Assembly: GCA_023129675.1 (NCBI GenBank)
Contig: JAGMBM010000011.1
Coordinates: 1-6,898, forward strand
Source: Hadesarchaea archaeon
GTDB taxonomy: Archaea; Hadarchaeota; Hadarchaeia; Hadarchaeales; Hadarchaeaceae
Length of the DNA: 6,898 nt
Reading direction: 5' to 3'
This document shows positions 1-5,867 of the stretch, in pieces. The notes under the pieces were generated by a model that was given only the letters and a program-made list of their open reading frames with translations, did no database searches and was not told the DNA's origin. A program made the position numbers and the translations under genes. Position 1 is the stretch's first letter; each line of letters begins with the position of its first letter.

Positions 1-405
1 GGGCTTCATCCGCTTGCCGAAGTAAATTCGCTCGATCGCCCCTTCCTGCCCGGGCGTGTACGCGATCCCGTCGGAGCCACAGAACTTGATCCCGTTGTAC
101 TCAGGCGGGTTATGCGATGCCGTGATCATAACACCCGCTTTTGCGTTGAGGCGACGAACCGCGAAACTTACGGCTGGCGTGGGGACGATGCCGAGGCGCT
201 TGACATCGCAGCCCCCCGAGAGCAGGCCCGAAATCAGGCAGCTCTCGAGCATGTCGCTTGAGGTGCGGGGATCCTTGCCGAGGACGACGATGCCTTCGCC
301 GCCCAGGTGGGTCGCGAGAGCCAGCCCGAGGTCGAGCGCGAGCTCCGGGGTTACCTCCTTACTCACTACGCCTCGAACGCCCGAGGTACCGAAGAGCTTG
401 CCCAT
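1..405 (-). CDS. glmM: Phosphoglucosamine/phosphomannomutase, N-terminal part (3' end outside window)
   Basis: This is an alpha-D-phosphohexomutase, which interconverts the 1- and 6-phosphates of a hexose or glucosamine through a phosphoserine enzyme; it is cytosolic and feeds sugar-nucleotide synthesis. The 135 visible codons are open to the window edge. They begin MGKLFGTSGVRG, the canonical N-terminus of the family, which fixes the ATG at 403-405. The catalytic loop is ITASHNPPEYNG, with the phosphorylated serine at residue 97. A conserved GKDPRTSS motif lies at residues 43-50. Domain 1 is therefore present; the metal-binding and sugar-binding loops lie beyond the edge. The start is 12 nt after the rps3ae stop, so the two are probably cotranscribed. 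The ribosome site is weak (GGCGGT, 4 nt before the ATG). Archaeal members can act on glucosamine-, glucose- or mannose-phosphate, so the symbol is a best guess. Confidence 0.9.
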   Translation of the reverse strand, partial: MGKLFGTSGVRGVVSKEVTPELALDLGLALATHLGGEGIVVLGKDPRTSSDMLESCLISGLLSGGCDVKRLGIVPTPAVSFAVRRLNAKAGVMITASHNPPEYNGIKFCGSDGIAYTPGQEGAIERIYFGKRMKP

Positions 406-417
406 TAAAACCGCCAA

Positions 418-1002
418 CTACGTGGGCCCGGCCAGCACCTTCGTCTTCCAGACCTCGACCCGCTTCACCGGGCAGTAACGCTTGGCCGCCTTGTAGATGT
501 CCGCCGAGAGCTTTCCTAGCACGACCTCCTGCACGAACTGGTCGAACGTCCGCTCCCCGGCGCGGGCCTCGATTACCTCCCGCATGTCCCTGCGGATCAC
601 TTCGAGCTGCGAGCTCTGGACACGGCGGAGCGTTGTGACGATCGAGCTGACCCGAAGCCTGTAGCCGTCCTGGGTCATCACAGTTGAGATGTCGCTGATG
701 CGCGTCGCCCGTCGTCGTATCTGACTCCGGATGTAATCGCGGGCCATGTCGTGACCTATGAAGCTGGTGAGAGCGCGACCTTCCTCGATGGCCTTTACCT
801 GGAAGTACAGTTTGATGTGAGCCTTTGAGAAGTCCTCGATGAGGTCGCCCAGCGTGGTCTCGAAGACCCGCCCGGGGAGCTGGCTCGGGTCGGATGCGAG
901 GGTTTCACCTATCTTGGCGCTGCCGAACATGGGCGGGGCGACGATGTCGTGCCACCCCTTCTCCCGCCAAGACTTCTTCACAGCTCGCTTTTTCTCTTCC
1001 AT
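418..1002 (-). CDS. rps3ae: 30S ribosomal protein S3Ae (eS1)
   Basis: This small-subunit protein of archaea and eukaryotes sits on the platform near the mRNA exit. The 194 residues match the usual archaeal length of about 200. Family hallmarks are visible in order: a basic N-terminus with KKSWREKGW, PPMFGSAKIGET (residues 23-34), LPGRVFETTLGDL (42-54), an FIGHDMARDYIRSQIRRR block in the middle, TQDGYRLRVSS, and a C-terminal YCPVKRVEVWKTKVL. The ATG at 1000-1002 is supported by AAGGT at 1009-1013 with a 6-nt spacer, the same geometry as other genes here. It leads a probable two-gene unit with the sugar-phosphate mutase. In many euryarchaea this gene follows pcc1 directly; here serS lies between them on the other strand, so it must use its own promoter in the AT-rich gap. 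Confidence 0.96.
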   Translation of the reverse strand: MEEKKRAVKKSWREKGWHDIVAPPMFGSAKIGETLASDPSQLPGRVFETTLGDLIEDFSKAHIKLYFQVKAIEEGRALTSFIGHDMARDYIRSQIRRRATRISDISTVMTQDGYRLRVSSIVTTLRRVQSSQLEVIRRDMREVIEARAGERTFDQFVQEVVLGKLSADIYKAAKRYCPVKRVEVWKTKVLAGPT

Positions 1003-1008
1003 AACCCA

Positions 1009-1013
1009 ACCTT
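1009..1013 (-). promoter_or_regulatory. Shine-Dalgarno site of rps3ae
   Basis: The minus strand reads AAGGT, then six bases (TGGGTT), then the ATG of rps3ae. The spacing is identical to the GAGGT-N6-start arrangement of serS, pcc1 and the kinase gene. Its presence argues against a purely leaderless rps3ae transcript. Confidence 0.55.
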
Positions 1014-1056
1014 TATTGATTATAAACCATTTTCAGTGCCCTTCTCTCTCAACGAA

Positions 1057-1065
1057 CTTAAATAG
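1057..1065 (-). promoter_or_regulatory. Candidate TATA box for rps3ae-glmM
   Basis: The minus strand reads CTATTTAAG, close to the archaeal TATA consensus. With the usual distance of about 26 nt from box centre to start site, transcription would begin near 1035 and give a leader of about 33 nt carrying the AAGGT ribosome site. A second box, TTTATAATC at 1018-1026, is the competing candidate. Confidence 0.4.
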
Positions 1066-1149
1066 TTAGTTTTAAAAAAAGAGATTGTAGAATTTTTGCT
1101 AAAACGGAAGTTACAAAGATTTTTAGATTAGGAGTAAAATTTATTCAAT

Positions 1150-1154
1150 GAGGT
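1150..1154 (+). promoter_or_regulatory. Shine-Dalgarno site of serS, deciding the start
   Basis: GAGGT lies six bases (TTGGCA) before the ATG at 1161. This supports ATG 1161 over the in-frame TTG at 1155, which would fall directly against the site. It also argues against the out-of-frame ATG at 1148, which overlaps it. Confidence 0.65.
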
Positions 1155-1160
1155 TTGGCA

Positions 1161-2441
1161 ATGCTTGATCTTAAATTTGTGCGCAAAAATCCGGCCCTCG
1201 TAAAAGCAGATTTGATTAAGCGGGGAGATCTAACTAAAGTAAAGTGGGTCGACGATCTACTGGAATACGATAAAAATTGGAGAAAGTTGACACTAGAAAC
1301 AAACAAATTGAGGGAAATGCGCAATAAAATCACCGCGGAAATAGCAAGGCTTAAAAAAGAGAACAAAGATGTAACGGAGAAAACCAAAGAAGCGAAAGAA
1401 ATCCCGTTAAAAATAAAACGTCTCGAACAAAAAGTGCAAGACTACAGGAAAACAATTAATCATATACTCCTCAATCTGCCAAATCTAATGCACGAGTCAG
1501 TACCCGTAGGCAAGGACGAAAACGACAACGTTGAAATAAGAAGGTGGGGCGAGATACCTAAATTTGACTTCAAACCAAAAGATCACATCGATCTCGCATT
1601 GAACCTCGATCTAGTCGACCTTGAGCGAGCTGCTAGGGTGGCGGGCGCGAGGTTCTATTACCTAAAGGGAGAACTTGTTCAGTTAAACTATGCTATAATA
1701 AAATTTGCACTCGATTTTATCACAAGAAAAGAGTTTGCCCTATTTCAGCCGCCTTACATGCTAAAGAGGAAACCACTCGAGGGGGCAGTCGCTCTATCTG
1801 ATTTCGAGGATACCATCTACAAAATCGAGGGGGAAGACCTCTACATGCTCGCTACTTCTGAGCACGCGCTGCTTGCATTACACATGGATGAGACACTGGA
1901 TGGAAAGAACTTGCCGCTTAGATATAGCGGGGTGAGCCCCTGTTTTAGGAAGGAGGCCGGAACACACGGCAGAGATACAAAAGGGATATTTCGGGTTCAT
2001 CAGTTTGAGAAAGTCGAACAATTCGTCTTCTGTAAACCTGAGGACTCGTGGAAGGGGCACGAGGAATTGATTACCAACGCTGAAGAGATATCCCAAAAAC
2101 TTGGGTTGCCTTACAGAATAGTAAACGTCTGCAGCGGCGACCTGGGGACGGTTGCGGCGAAAAAATACGACCTTGAAACTTGGCTGCCAGGTCAGGGAAA
2201 ATATCGAGAGGCGGCATCATGCAGCAATTGCACTTCATACCAAGCTATCAGATCAAACATAAGATATAGAGACAAATCAGGTGAACCTTCAAAATTTGTT
2301 CACACTATAAATAGCACACTAGTGGCCACTGAACGGGTTTTGATATCCGTCCTAGAAAACTATCAGCAGAGAGATGGCTCAATCCTAGTTCCACCTGTAT
2401 TGGTACCATATACGGGAGTCGAAAAAATAGGCCAGAAATGA
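1161..2441 (+). CDS. serS: Seryl-tRNA synthetase (common type, class II)
   Basis: The enzyme activates serine with ATP and charges tRNA-Ser (and tRNA-Sec where present). From ATG 1161 it is 426 residues, normal full length, starting MLDLKFVRKNP as is typical. Residues about 35-100 are rich in Lys/Glu/Leu heptads and form the coiled-coil arm that grips the tRNA long arm. The catalytic core has the serine-binding TSEHALLALHMDE block (232-244). Motif 2 is CFRKEAGTHGRDTKG (261-275), with the ATP-contacting R263 and E265. Motif 3 is around STLVATERVLISVLENYQ (385-402), with R392. The CSNCTSYQAIR block and the C-terminal YTG ending resemble archaeal enzymes; it is not the rare methanogen type. It is on the strand opposite to all neighbours and far richer in A+T. 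Its stop is 4 nt from the convergent pcc1 stop. This suggests insertion or transfer. Confidence 0.97.
   Translation: MLDLKFVRKNPALVKADLIKRGDLTKVKWVDDLLEYDKNWRKLTLETNKLREMRNKITAEIARLKKENKDVTEKTKEAKEIPLKIKRLEQKVQDYRKTINHILLNLPNLMHESVPVGKDENDNVEIRRWGEIPKFDFKPKDHIDLALNLDLVDLERAARVAGARFYYLKGELVQLNYAIIKFALDFITRKEFALFQPPYMLKRKPLEGAVALSDFEDTIYKIEGEDLYMLATSEHALLALHMDETLDGKNLPLRYSGVSPCFRKEAGTHGRDTKGIFRVHQFEKVEQFVFCKPEDSWKGHEELITNAEEISQKLGLPYRIVNVCSGDLGTVAAKKYDLETWLPGQGKYREAASCSNCTSYQAIRSNIRYRDKSGEPSKFVHTINSTLVATERVLISVLENYQQRDGSILVPPVLVPYTGVEKIGQK
2422..2427 (-). terminator. Possible U-tract terminator after pcc1
   Basis: On the minus strand a run of six T lies about 20 nt beyond the pcc1 stop (TAG at 2446-2448), inside the antisense of the last serS codons. 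Archaeal RNA polymerase can stop at U-rich tracts without a strong hairpin, so this is a reasonable end for the minus-strand transcript. The run is short and the call is weak. Confidence 0.3.
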
Positions 2442-2445
2442 GCAA

Positions 2446-2679
2446 CTATAGGACGTCCTCAGCGGTAGAAGTGCACGCTAGCAAGTCGTCAAGCGTCGCC
2501 AAAAGCGTCTCAATTCTCCCATCCAACTCCACCAAGGTAGTTACGCGCGTGTCATCCACCCCCGTCCTCACCCGAACCCCTTTTGGGGCCTGAAGGTTGT
2601 CCGGCTGGAGCGCTGCGGCAATCGCTTTAGCAGCCTCTCGCTTTTTATAACCACAGACAACATTTGCCTGCATTTTCAC
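2446..2679 (-). CDS. pcc1: KEOPS complex subunit Pcc1
   Basis: Pcc1 is the small dimerising subunit of KEOPS, which with Kae1, Bud32 and Cgi121 makes the t6A modification at position 37 of ANN-decoding tRNAs; in the complex it contacts Kae1. The 77 residues match the family in size and layout. There is an N-terminal strand, a helix KREAAKAIAAALQPDN (13-28), then strands around GVRVRTGVDDTRVTTLVELDG (34-54) and a closing helix IETLLATLDDLLAC (56-69). The start chosen is GTG 2677-2679 because GAGGT (2686-2690) lies exactly six bases upstream; an ATG two codons later would be too far away. The Shine-Dalgarno site contains the stop of the upstream kinase gene, so translation is coupled. Pcc1 next to RecJ-like and S3Ae genes is a recurrent archaeal arrangement, which strengthens the call. 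Confidence 0.88.
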   Translation of the reverse strand: MKMQANVVCGYKKREAAKAIAAALQPDNLQAPKGVRVRTGVDDTRVTTLVELDGRIETLLATLDDLLACTSTAEDVL

Positions 2680-2685
2680 GATGGA

Positions 2686-2691
2686 ACCTCA
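2686..2691 (-). promoter_or_regulatory. Stop codon fused to Shine-Dalgarno site, kinase to pcc1
   Basis: The minus strand reads TGAGGT: the TGA ending the kinase gene (2689-2691) overlaps the GAGGT of pcc1. Six bases (TCCATC) then lead to GTG 2679. This decides the pcc1 start and implies that ribosomes finishing the kinase can reinitiate on pcc1. Confidence 0.7.
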
Positions 2692-3945
2692 GAATGTGCC
2701 TTGTCTTATGGTGCCTATTTCTTCGCCGTCCGGCTTTATCCGCATCGAGCCAAACTGCACGGCAGCGACCTCGTCCGCATTTTTGACGGGTGTGAGCACT
2801 ACCATCCGACCTCGTTCGTAGTCTATTCGCTCGATTATCCCTATGCCCAGCATCTCGTTTACATCGTTCGTCAATCCCACCATCATGTTTCGCTCGCTGC
2901 CTTGGATTATAGTCCTCACGTGCCCGAACCTCGCCTCGAGCTCCCGAATTGCACCCTTATCCATCCTCCTTTTCGTGACGATCAACATCCCCTCAGGCAT
3001 CTGCTCCGCGTGGATTATTTGCGCCTGCACCCCAAGCGTCCCAACATCGATGGGCCTGCCCGTGTGAAGGTAGCAGCGTTTGAGTCTTACCTTCCACAAG
3101 TTTAGGACAAGCTTGCCAGCATCCTCAAAGCACTTCCCGAGCATCATCGCCCGCAGTGACGCGCGCTCTGCGGAGGAGCGGGATCTGACCTTCGTTGAAA
3201 CCGGTAGCCGCCTTACCCTCGCTCTAGGAACGCTCGATAGCAGATGCTCGAGCTCCCCCTCGCGCTGGATGGCGACCACGATATCTGGGTCAATCGTCTC
3301 CAAGGTATAAAGCTGAAGAGATCGACCGGGGCCACCGAAAATCCAGCCGGGGGTGTTAACGATTACCGAGTCCGCCTTCTTCAAACCGTGTTCAACCAAC
3401 CACTTCACCCCCACGACGAACTCAAGCATGTGCTCTGAGGGAGACATCGAGCCCACGAAGTAAGCGCTCGAGAGTGGGACCTCGTAGAGCTGGGCAACGG
3501 GCTGCTCGAAAATCCCCAGCCCCATCGTCGCCGGAGGGCCGACATCAGATTGCCCCACGTCGCTATCAATCGCCCCCGGCCGAAGCCCATGCCTAAGCAT
3601 GGTGTTTGCCAAGTAGGTTGTGAAAAAGCTCTTGCCGACATCGACGCTTCCCATCACTAATATTTTTTTGGGCCTTTGCTGGATGACCTCCGAGATGAGC
3701 GCATCCCATTCGCGAGGAATAGTCCGCTTCGATAGCTGCTCGACCTTCCCGTCCCGCCCAAGCGTGTATGCAACGAGTGCATCTCCTTCAGCTTCAAGGG
3801 GCACCGACTTCGCGCGAGGTATGACGGTCCGGCTCCCCTTCCCACGGAGTCCGCCGCTTATCAACACCTCACCTTCTCTTACTTCAAGGCTGAGCTGCCC
3901 TTCGAGCATTACCACATCGCCGCGCTTGAGTTTGAGTTCAGGCAA
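2689..3945 (-). CDS. Clp1/Grc3-like polynucleotide 5'-hydroxyl kinase
   Basis: This is a P-loop protein of the Clp1/Nol9/Grc3 family; studied archaeal members transfer the ATP gamma-phosphate to 5'-OH ends of RNA or DNA. The 418 residues carry an N-terminal beta-rich region (1-90). The Walker A is GSVDVGKS (99-106), with K105 and S106. The family signature DSDVGQSDVGPP (127-138) supplies the Walker B-like acidic residues, and VNTPGWIFGGPG (196-207) follows. A C-terminal beta domain (about 280-418) resembles the ends of Clp1 and Grc3. The start is TTG 3943-3945: GAGGTG lies upstream with a 6-nt gap after GAGGT, and the first in-frame ATG is codon 13. It sits between the Sm-like gene and pcc1 and is coupled to both by stop/Shine-Dalgarno overlaps. 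The exact substrate (RNA or DNA) cannot be read from the sequence. Confidence 0.85.
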   Translation of the reverse strand: MPELKLKRGDVVMLEGQLSLEVREGEVLISGGLRGKGSRTVIPRAKSVPLEAEGDALVAYTLGRDGKVEQLSKRTIPREWDALISEVIQQRPKKILVMGSVDVGKSFFTTYLANTMLRHGLRPGAIDSDVGQSDVGPPATMGLGIFEQPVAQLYEVPLSSAYFVGSMSPSEHMLEFVVGVKWLVEHGLKKADSVIVNTPGWIFGGPGRSLQLYTLETIDPDIVVAIQREGELEHLLSSVPRARVRRLPVSTKVRSRSSAERASLRAMMLGKCFEDAGKLVLNLWKVRLKRCYLHTGRPIDVGTLGVQAQIIHAEQMPEGMLIVTKRRMDKGAIRELEARFGHVRTIIQGSERNMMVGLTNDVNEMLGIGIIERIDYERGRMVVLTPVKNADEVAAVQFGSMRIKPDGEEIGTIRQGTF

Positions 3946-3951
3946 ACGGGC

Positions 3952-3957
3952 ACCTCA
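3952..3957 (-). promoter_or_regulatory. Stop codon fused to Shine-Dalgarno site, Sm-like gene to kinase
   Basis: The minus strand reads TGAGGT, where TGA (3955-3957) ends the Sm-like gene and GAGGT serves the kinase. Six bases (GCCCGT) separate it from TTG 3945. This is the main support for a TTG start and predicts coupled translation of the pair. Confidence 0.7.
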
Positions 3958-4380
3958 CTCCTCTTCGAAATCCAAGCTCGGCCATTCCTTCTCAAGCACG
4001 ACGCGCGAGACGACCTTTGCCTCCCGCACGTCTTCTCTTCGCACTGGAACCTTCTCGTCCAAGCTACTGACATCTAATCGCTTGCCCTCGACAAGTTTTA
4101 TCTCACTCGGACTGATTTCCGCCACCTTACCCGATACTATGCGCCCATCCCTCAAAACGAGCACCACTTCCTCCCCCTCTTTCAGCTTATCCATCTCGGT
4201 CGATTGAACGACCTTCGGCAACAGCATGGTGATGATTCCGGGATAAATCGGGATTTTTTTGTAGAGAGTTCTCAGCTCCGAGAGAATGGCCTCAAACGCA
4301 TTTGGGTCTCCGCGATGACGCTCGAAGAGCTCGATTATTCGCTCCACCAACTTCTGGTACTCGCTCTGCTCCAAGGTCAT
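3955..4380 (-). CDS. Small protein with N-terminal helices and an Sm-like beta-barrel
   Basis: I do not recognise a named family for this 141-residue protein. Residues 1-60 look helical (EYQKLVERIIELFERH, AFEAILSELRTLYKK) and are followed by a short hydrophobic IPIYPGIITMLLP stretch. Residues 66-125 read like a small SH3/Sm-type barrel. EEVVLVLRDGRIVSGKVAEIS has the hydrophobic-x-DG-x-x-x-x-G pattern of the Sm1 motif. It ends VPVRREDVREAKVV, similar in style to Sm-like or RimP C-terminal barrels. The conserved Asn of true Sm proteins is not evident and no Sm2 motif is clear. The tail is acidic (DFEEE). An in-frame TGA six codons upstream rules out a longer ORF from that side. No good Shine-Dalgarno site precedes the ATG, but a TATA-like box 31-39 nt upstream could make a short-leader transcript. 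Its stop is fused to the kinase ribosome site, suggesting a shared nucleic-acid role. Confidence 0.75.
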   Translation of the reverse strand: MTLEQSEYQKLVERIIELFERHRGDPNAFEAILSELRTLYKKIPIYPGIITMLLPKVVQSTEMDKLKEGEEVVLVLRDGRIVSGKVAEISPSEIKLVEGKRLDVSSLDEKVPVRREDVREAKVVSRVVLEKEWPSLDFEEE

Positions 4381-4410
4381 ACGATTCCCAAATCATCTTT
4401 CGCCCGGGCT

Positions 4411-4419
4411 CTTAAAACT
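4411..4419 (-). promoter_or_regulatory. Candidate TATA box for the Sm-like/kinase/pcc1 genes
   Basis: In the 68-nt gap between the DHH gene and the Sm-like gene the minus strand reads AAGTTTTAAGAG. A start about 26 nt from the box centre would fall near 4389, giving a leader of roughly nine bases. That would fit the lack of a clear Shine-Dalgarno site before the ATG at 4380. The box is not a perfect consensus, and transcription could equally run through from the upstream DHH gene. Confidence 0.35.
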
Positions 4420-4448
4420 TGGTCAATGAAAGAAGAAATCAAGTGTAA

Positions 4449-5867
4449 TTACAAAACTGTGTCAACGTTCAAATTGCGGTCCAGTCCGAGCAACCTCGCC
4501 TTTTCAGCATCTTCTCGCGTCACCTCGCCGCTCTCGATCGCCTTAGCTATCTTACCCATCTCCTGCACAAGCGCCAGCAGCTCATGCATCACCGCGTACA
4601 TCGGTACGGGCTTGACGACCACGCACTCGGCTGCGCGGTCGTGTCCTCCACCCCCTATGCCCTCCCGCTCCGGGTATAGATCTCGCAGATGACTCGCCAG
4701 TTGGTAGCACATCGCCCCACAGTCGAGCACCCCACCGCCTCCACGCATCGAAATGTGGACCCCTCGTTCCTTCGGGCAGAAGATAGTCAACATCACGTGA
4801 GAATGGCCACCCGCCAGCTTCAGCTCGTCCAAACGCGTTGAGGCGACAAAGGGGAGAATTGCTGGAAACTGCGTCGCTCGCATCGCTGGCGCCTCCTCGG
4901 CAAACAGCATGTAAATTCCCACGCCACGAATCTCATCCAAAAACACCGTATTTTCAGCTCGCCTGTTGAGCATGTTCCAATCCGATTTGTATTGTTCGAA
5001 CACGCGAGATAGCATTTGGCCCTTCTGCATGCGTCCCAACACATCTGCGACCGTGCAAAACTCGGACGGTCTATCTCCCAGCTTCGCCAGCTCAAGTAGG
5101 AAATTGAAGACGAGCTCCGGGCCGTAAGGTATATCGATACTTAAGGTTTGGTTGTAGAGGTGTGCCAAACAGCCCGCGTGTAACACCTCCCCGATTTGAT
5201 TTATGAGCACAGTACGGTCCCTGTTAAGCAAGTCGAACATCGTCGGGCGCTCCAGCTTGATCTCGAACGCATGCGGGAACTTCTCCCTTGCTCGCTCGAT
5301 GAATGACCTAACGAAGTCTACGGAGGTCTTTTGCACGGGGTCAAACGCGAAATCTCCCCGACAGCCGATGAGCGCGGCGAAGTCGTCGTAATTATCAGTT
5401 GGGTCAAGCTTGGTGGCGAGCATATGGCAGAGCAAGGATGCCGCGGCGGGCACCGGACGATCGGCCGATGGATTGAGCACGGTGCATCGCTTGGGTCTGC
5501 CATCGAGTGGATGATGATCTAAAATCAAAACTCGATCGATGTACTTCAGAAAATCATCGTAGTATCCAAACGTTCCCTTGTCCGTGAGCAAAAGTAAATC
5601 AAAGCGACCTTCGCCCTCCAAAGTTTCCCGGAGCGTCTCCTCCAACAATTTGAAGTGCGGAGGGAGCTTCGTCACGACCTCCGCGTCCAGATAGCGCTCG
5701 AGTAGCCGTCGGACGATGAAGGCGCTTGCAATACCGTCGAGGTCGTGATGCGAGAAATTGAGCACGCGGGGGTGCTTGAGCTCATTCAGCTTCTCGAGCA
5801 GTCTCACGGTGCTCGCGAAGCCAGGGTCCGTTCTAAAGAGCTGTTGGACTTGCTCTTCGTAGCTCAT
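4449..5867 (-). CDS. DHH/DHHA1 phosphoesterase, RecJ-like
   Basis: This is a complete 472-residue member of the DHH superfamily, Mn-dependent enzymes that hydrolyse phosphodiesters in DNA, RNA or small nucleotides. All DHH-domain motifs are visible: SHHDLDG (39-45, D42 and D44), LTDKG (D96), LDHH (D117, H118, H119) followed by LNPS, and IGCRGD (D172). The DHHA1 domain is at the end, with HISMRG (371-376) and GGGGHDRAAE (405-414), where a Glu replaces the usual Gly after AA. The middle (about 175-320) is helical and poorly conserved to my eye. An active enzyme is therefore expected. ATG 5865-5867 overlaps the TGA of the upstream GAN-like gene (ATGA) and has a good GGGAGG site. It may be one of the additional archaeal RecJ-like proteins beside GAN. 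Exonuclease polarity, DNA versus RNA preference, or an oligonucleotide (NrnA-like) role cannot be settled here. Confidence 0.85.
   Translation of the reverse strand: MSYEEQVQQLFRTDPGFASTVRLLEKLNELKHPRVLNFSHHDLDGIASAFIVRRLLERYLDAEVVTKLPPHFKLLEETLRETLEGEGRFDLLLLTDKGTFGYYDDFLKYIDRVLILDHHPLDGRPKRCTVLNPSADRPVPAAASLLCHMLATKLDPTDNYDDFAALIGCRGDFAFDPVQKTSVDFVRSFIERAREKFPHAFEIKLERPTMFDLLNRDRTVLINQIGEVLHAGCLAHLYNQTLSIDIPYGPELVFNFLLELAKLGDRPSEFCTVADVLGRMQKGQMLSRVFEQYKSDWNMLNRRAENTVFLDEIRGVGIYMLFAEEAPAMRATQFPAILPFVASTRLDELKLAGGHSHVMLTIFCPKERGVHISMRGGGGVLDCGAMCYQLASHLRDLYPEREGIGGGGHDRAAECVVVKPVPMYAVMHELLALVQEMGKIAKAIESGEVTREDAEKARLLGLDRNLNVDTVL

Larger units (their letters stand above)
1003..1160. promoter_or_regulatory. 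Divergent AT-rich promoter region between rps3ae and serS
   Basis: This 158-nt non-coding gap separates two genes that point away from each other, so it must hold at least two promoters unless distant ones read in. On the minus strand two TATA-like boxes are visible. CTATTTAAG at 1057-1065 would start an rps3ae transcript near 1035 with a leader of about 33 nt. TTTATAATC at 1018-1026 would start it at or near the ATG. On the plus strand, candidates for serS are the TTTTAAAAAAA tract around 1070-1080 and TTTTAGAT at 1121-1128. The second would place the start close to the Shine-Dalgarno site, so the first is more comfortable. Which boxes are used cannot be told from sequence. Confidence 0.6.

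Noticed and set aside
56..638. Two overlapping plus-strand open frames opposite glmM and rps3ae
   Set aside because: Low-complexity Arg/Pro/Ser translations, antisense to two genes with unmistakable signatures.
1148..1168. Six-codon mini-ORF (ATG 1148 to TGA 1168) overlapping the serS start, possible upstream regulatory ORF
   Set aside because: The ATG overlaps the serS GAGGT site and has no ribosome site of its own that I can see; most likely chance in AT-rich sequence.
2577..2588. CCCC-TTTT-GGGG hairpin as a serS terminator
   Set aside because: Only a four-base-pair stem, no T-run after it, more than 130 nt past the serS stop and inside pcc1 coding sequence.
2641..2651. CTTTTTATAAC as a TATA box or plus-strand terminator
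   Set aside because: It lies within pcc1 codons (Gly-Tyr-Lys-Lys region) and no gene is placed to use it as a promoter; kept only as a remark on serS 3' ends.
3620..4207. 195-codon plus-strand open frame opposite the kinase and Sm-like genes
   Set aside because: Ser/Thr/Pro/Arg-rich translation without any motif, lying antisense to two well-supported genes; a by-product of their GC-rich codon pattern.
4204..4692. 162-codon plus-strand frame across the gap between the DHH and Sm-like genes
   Set aside because: No motifs, mostly antisense to the two coding regions, and no ribosome site seen.
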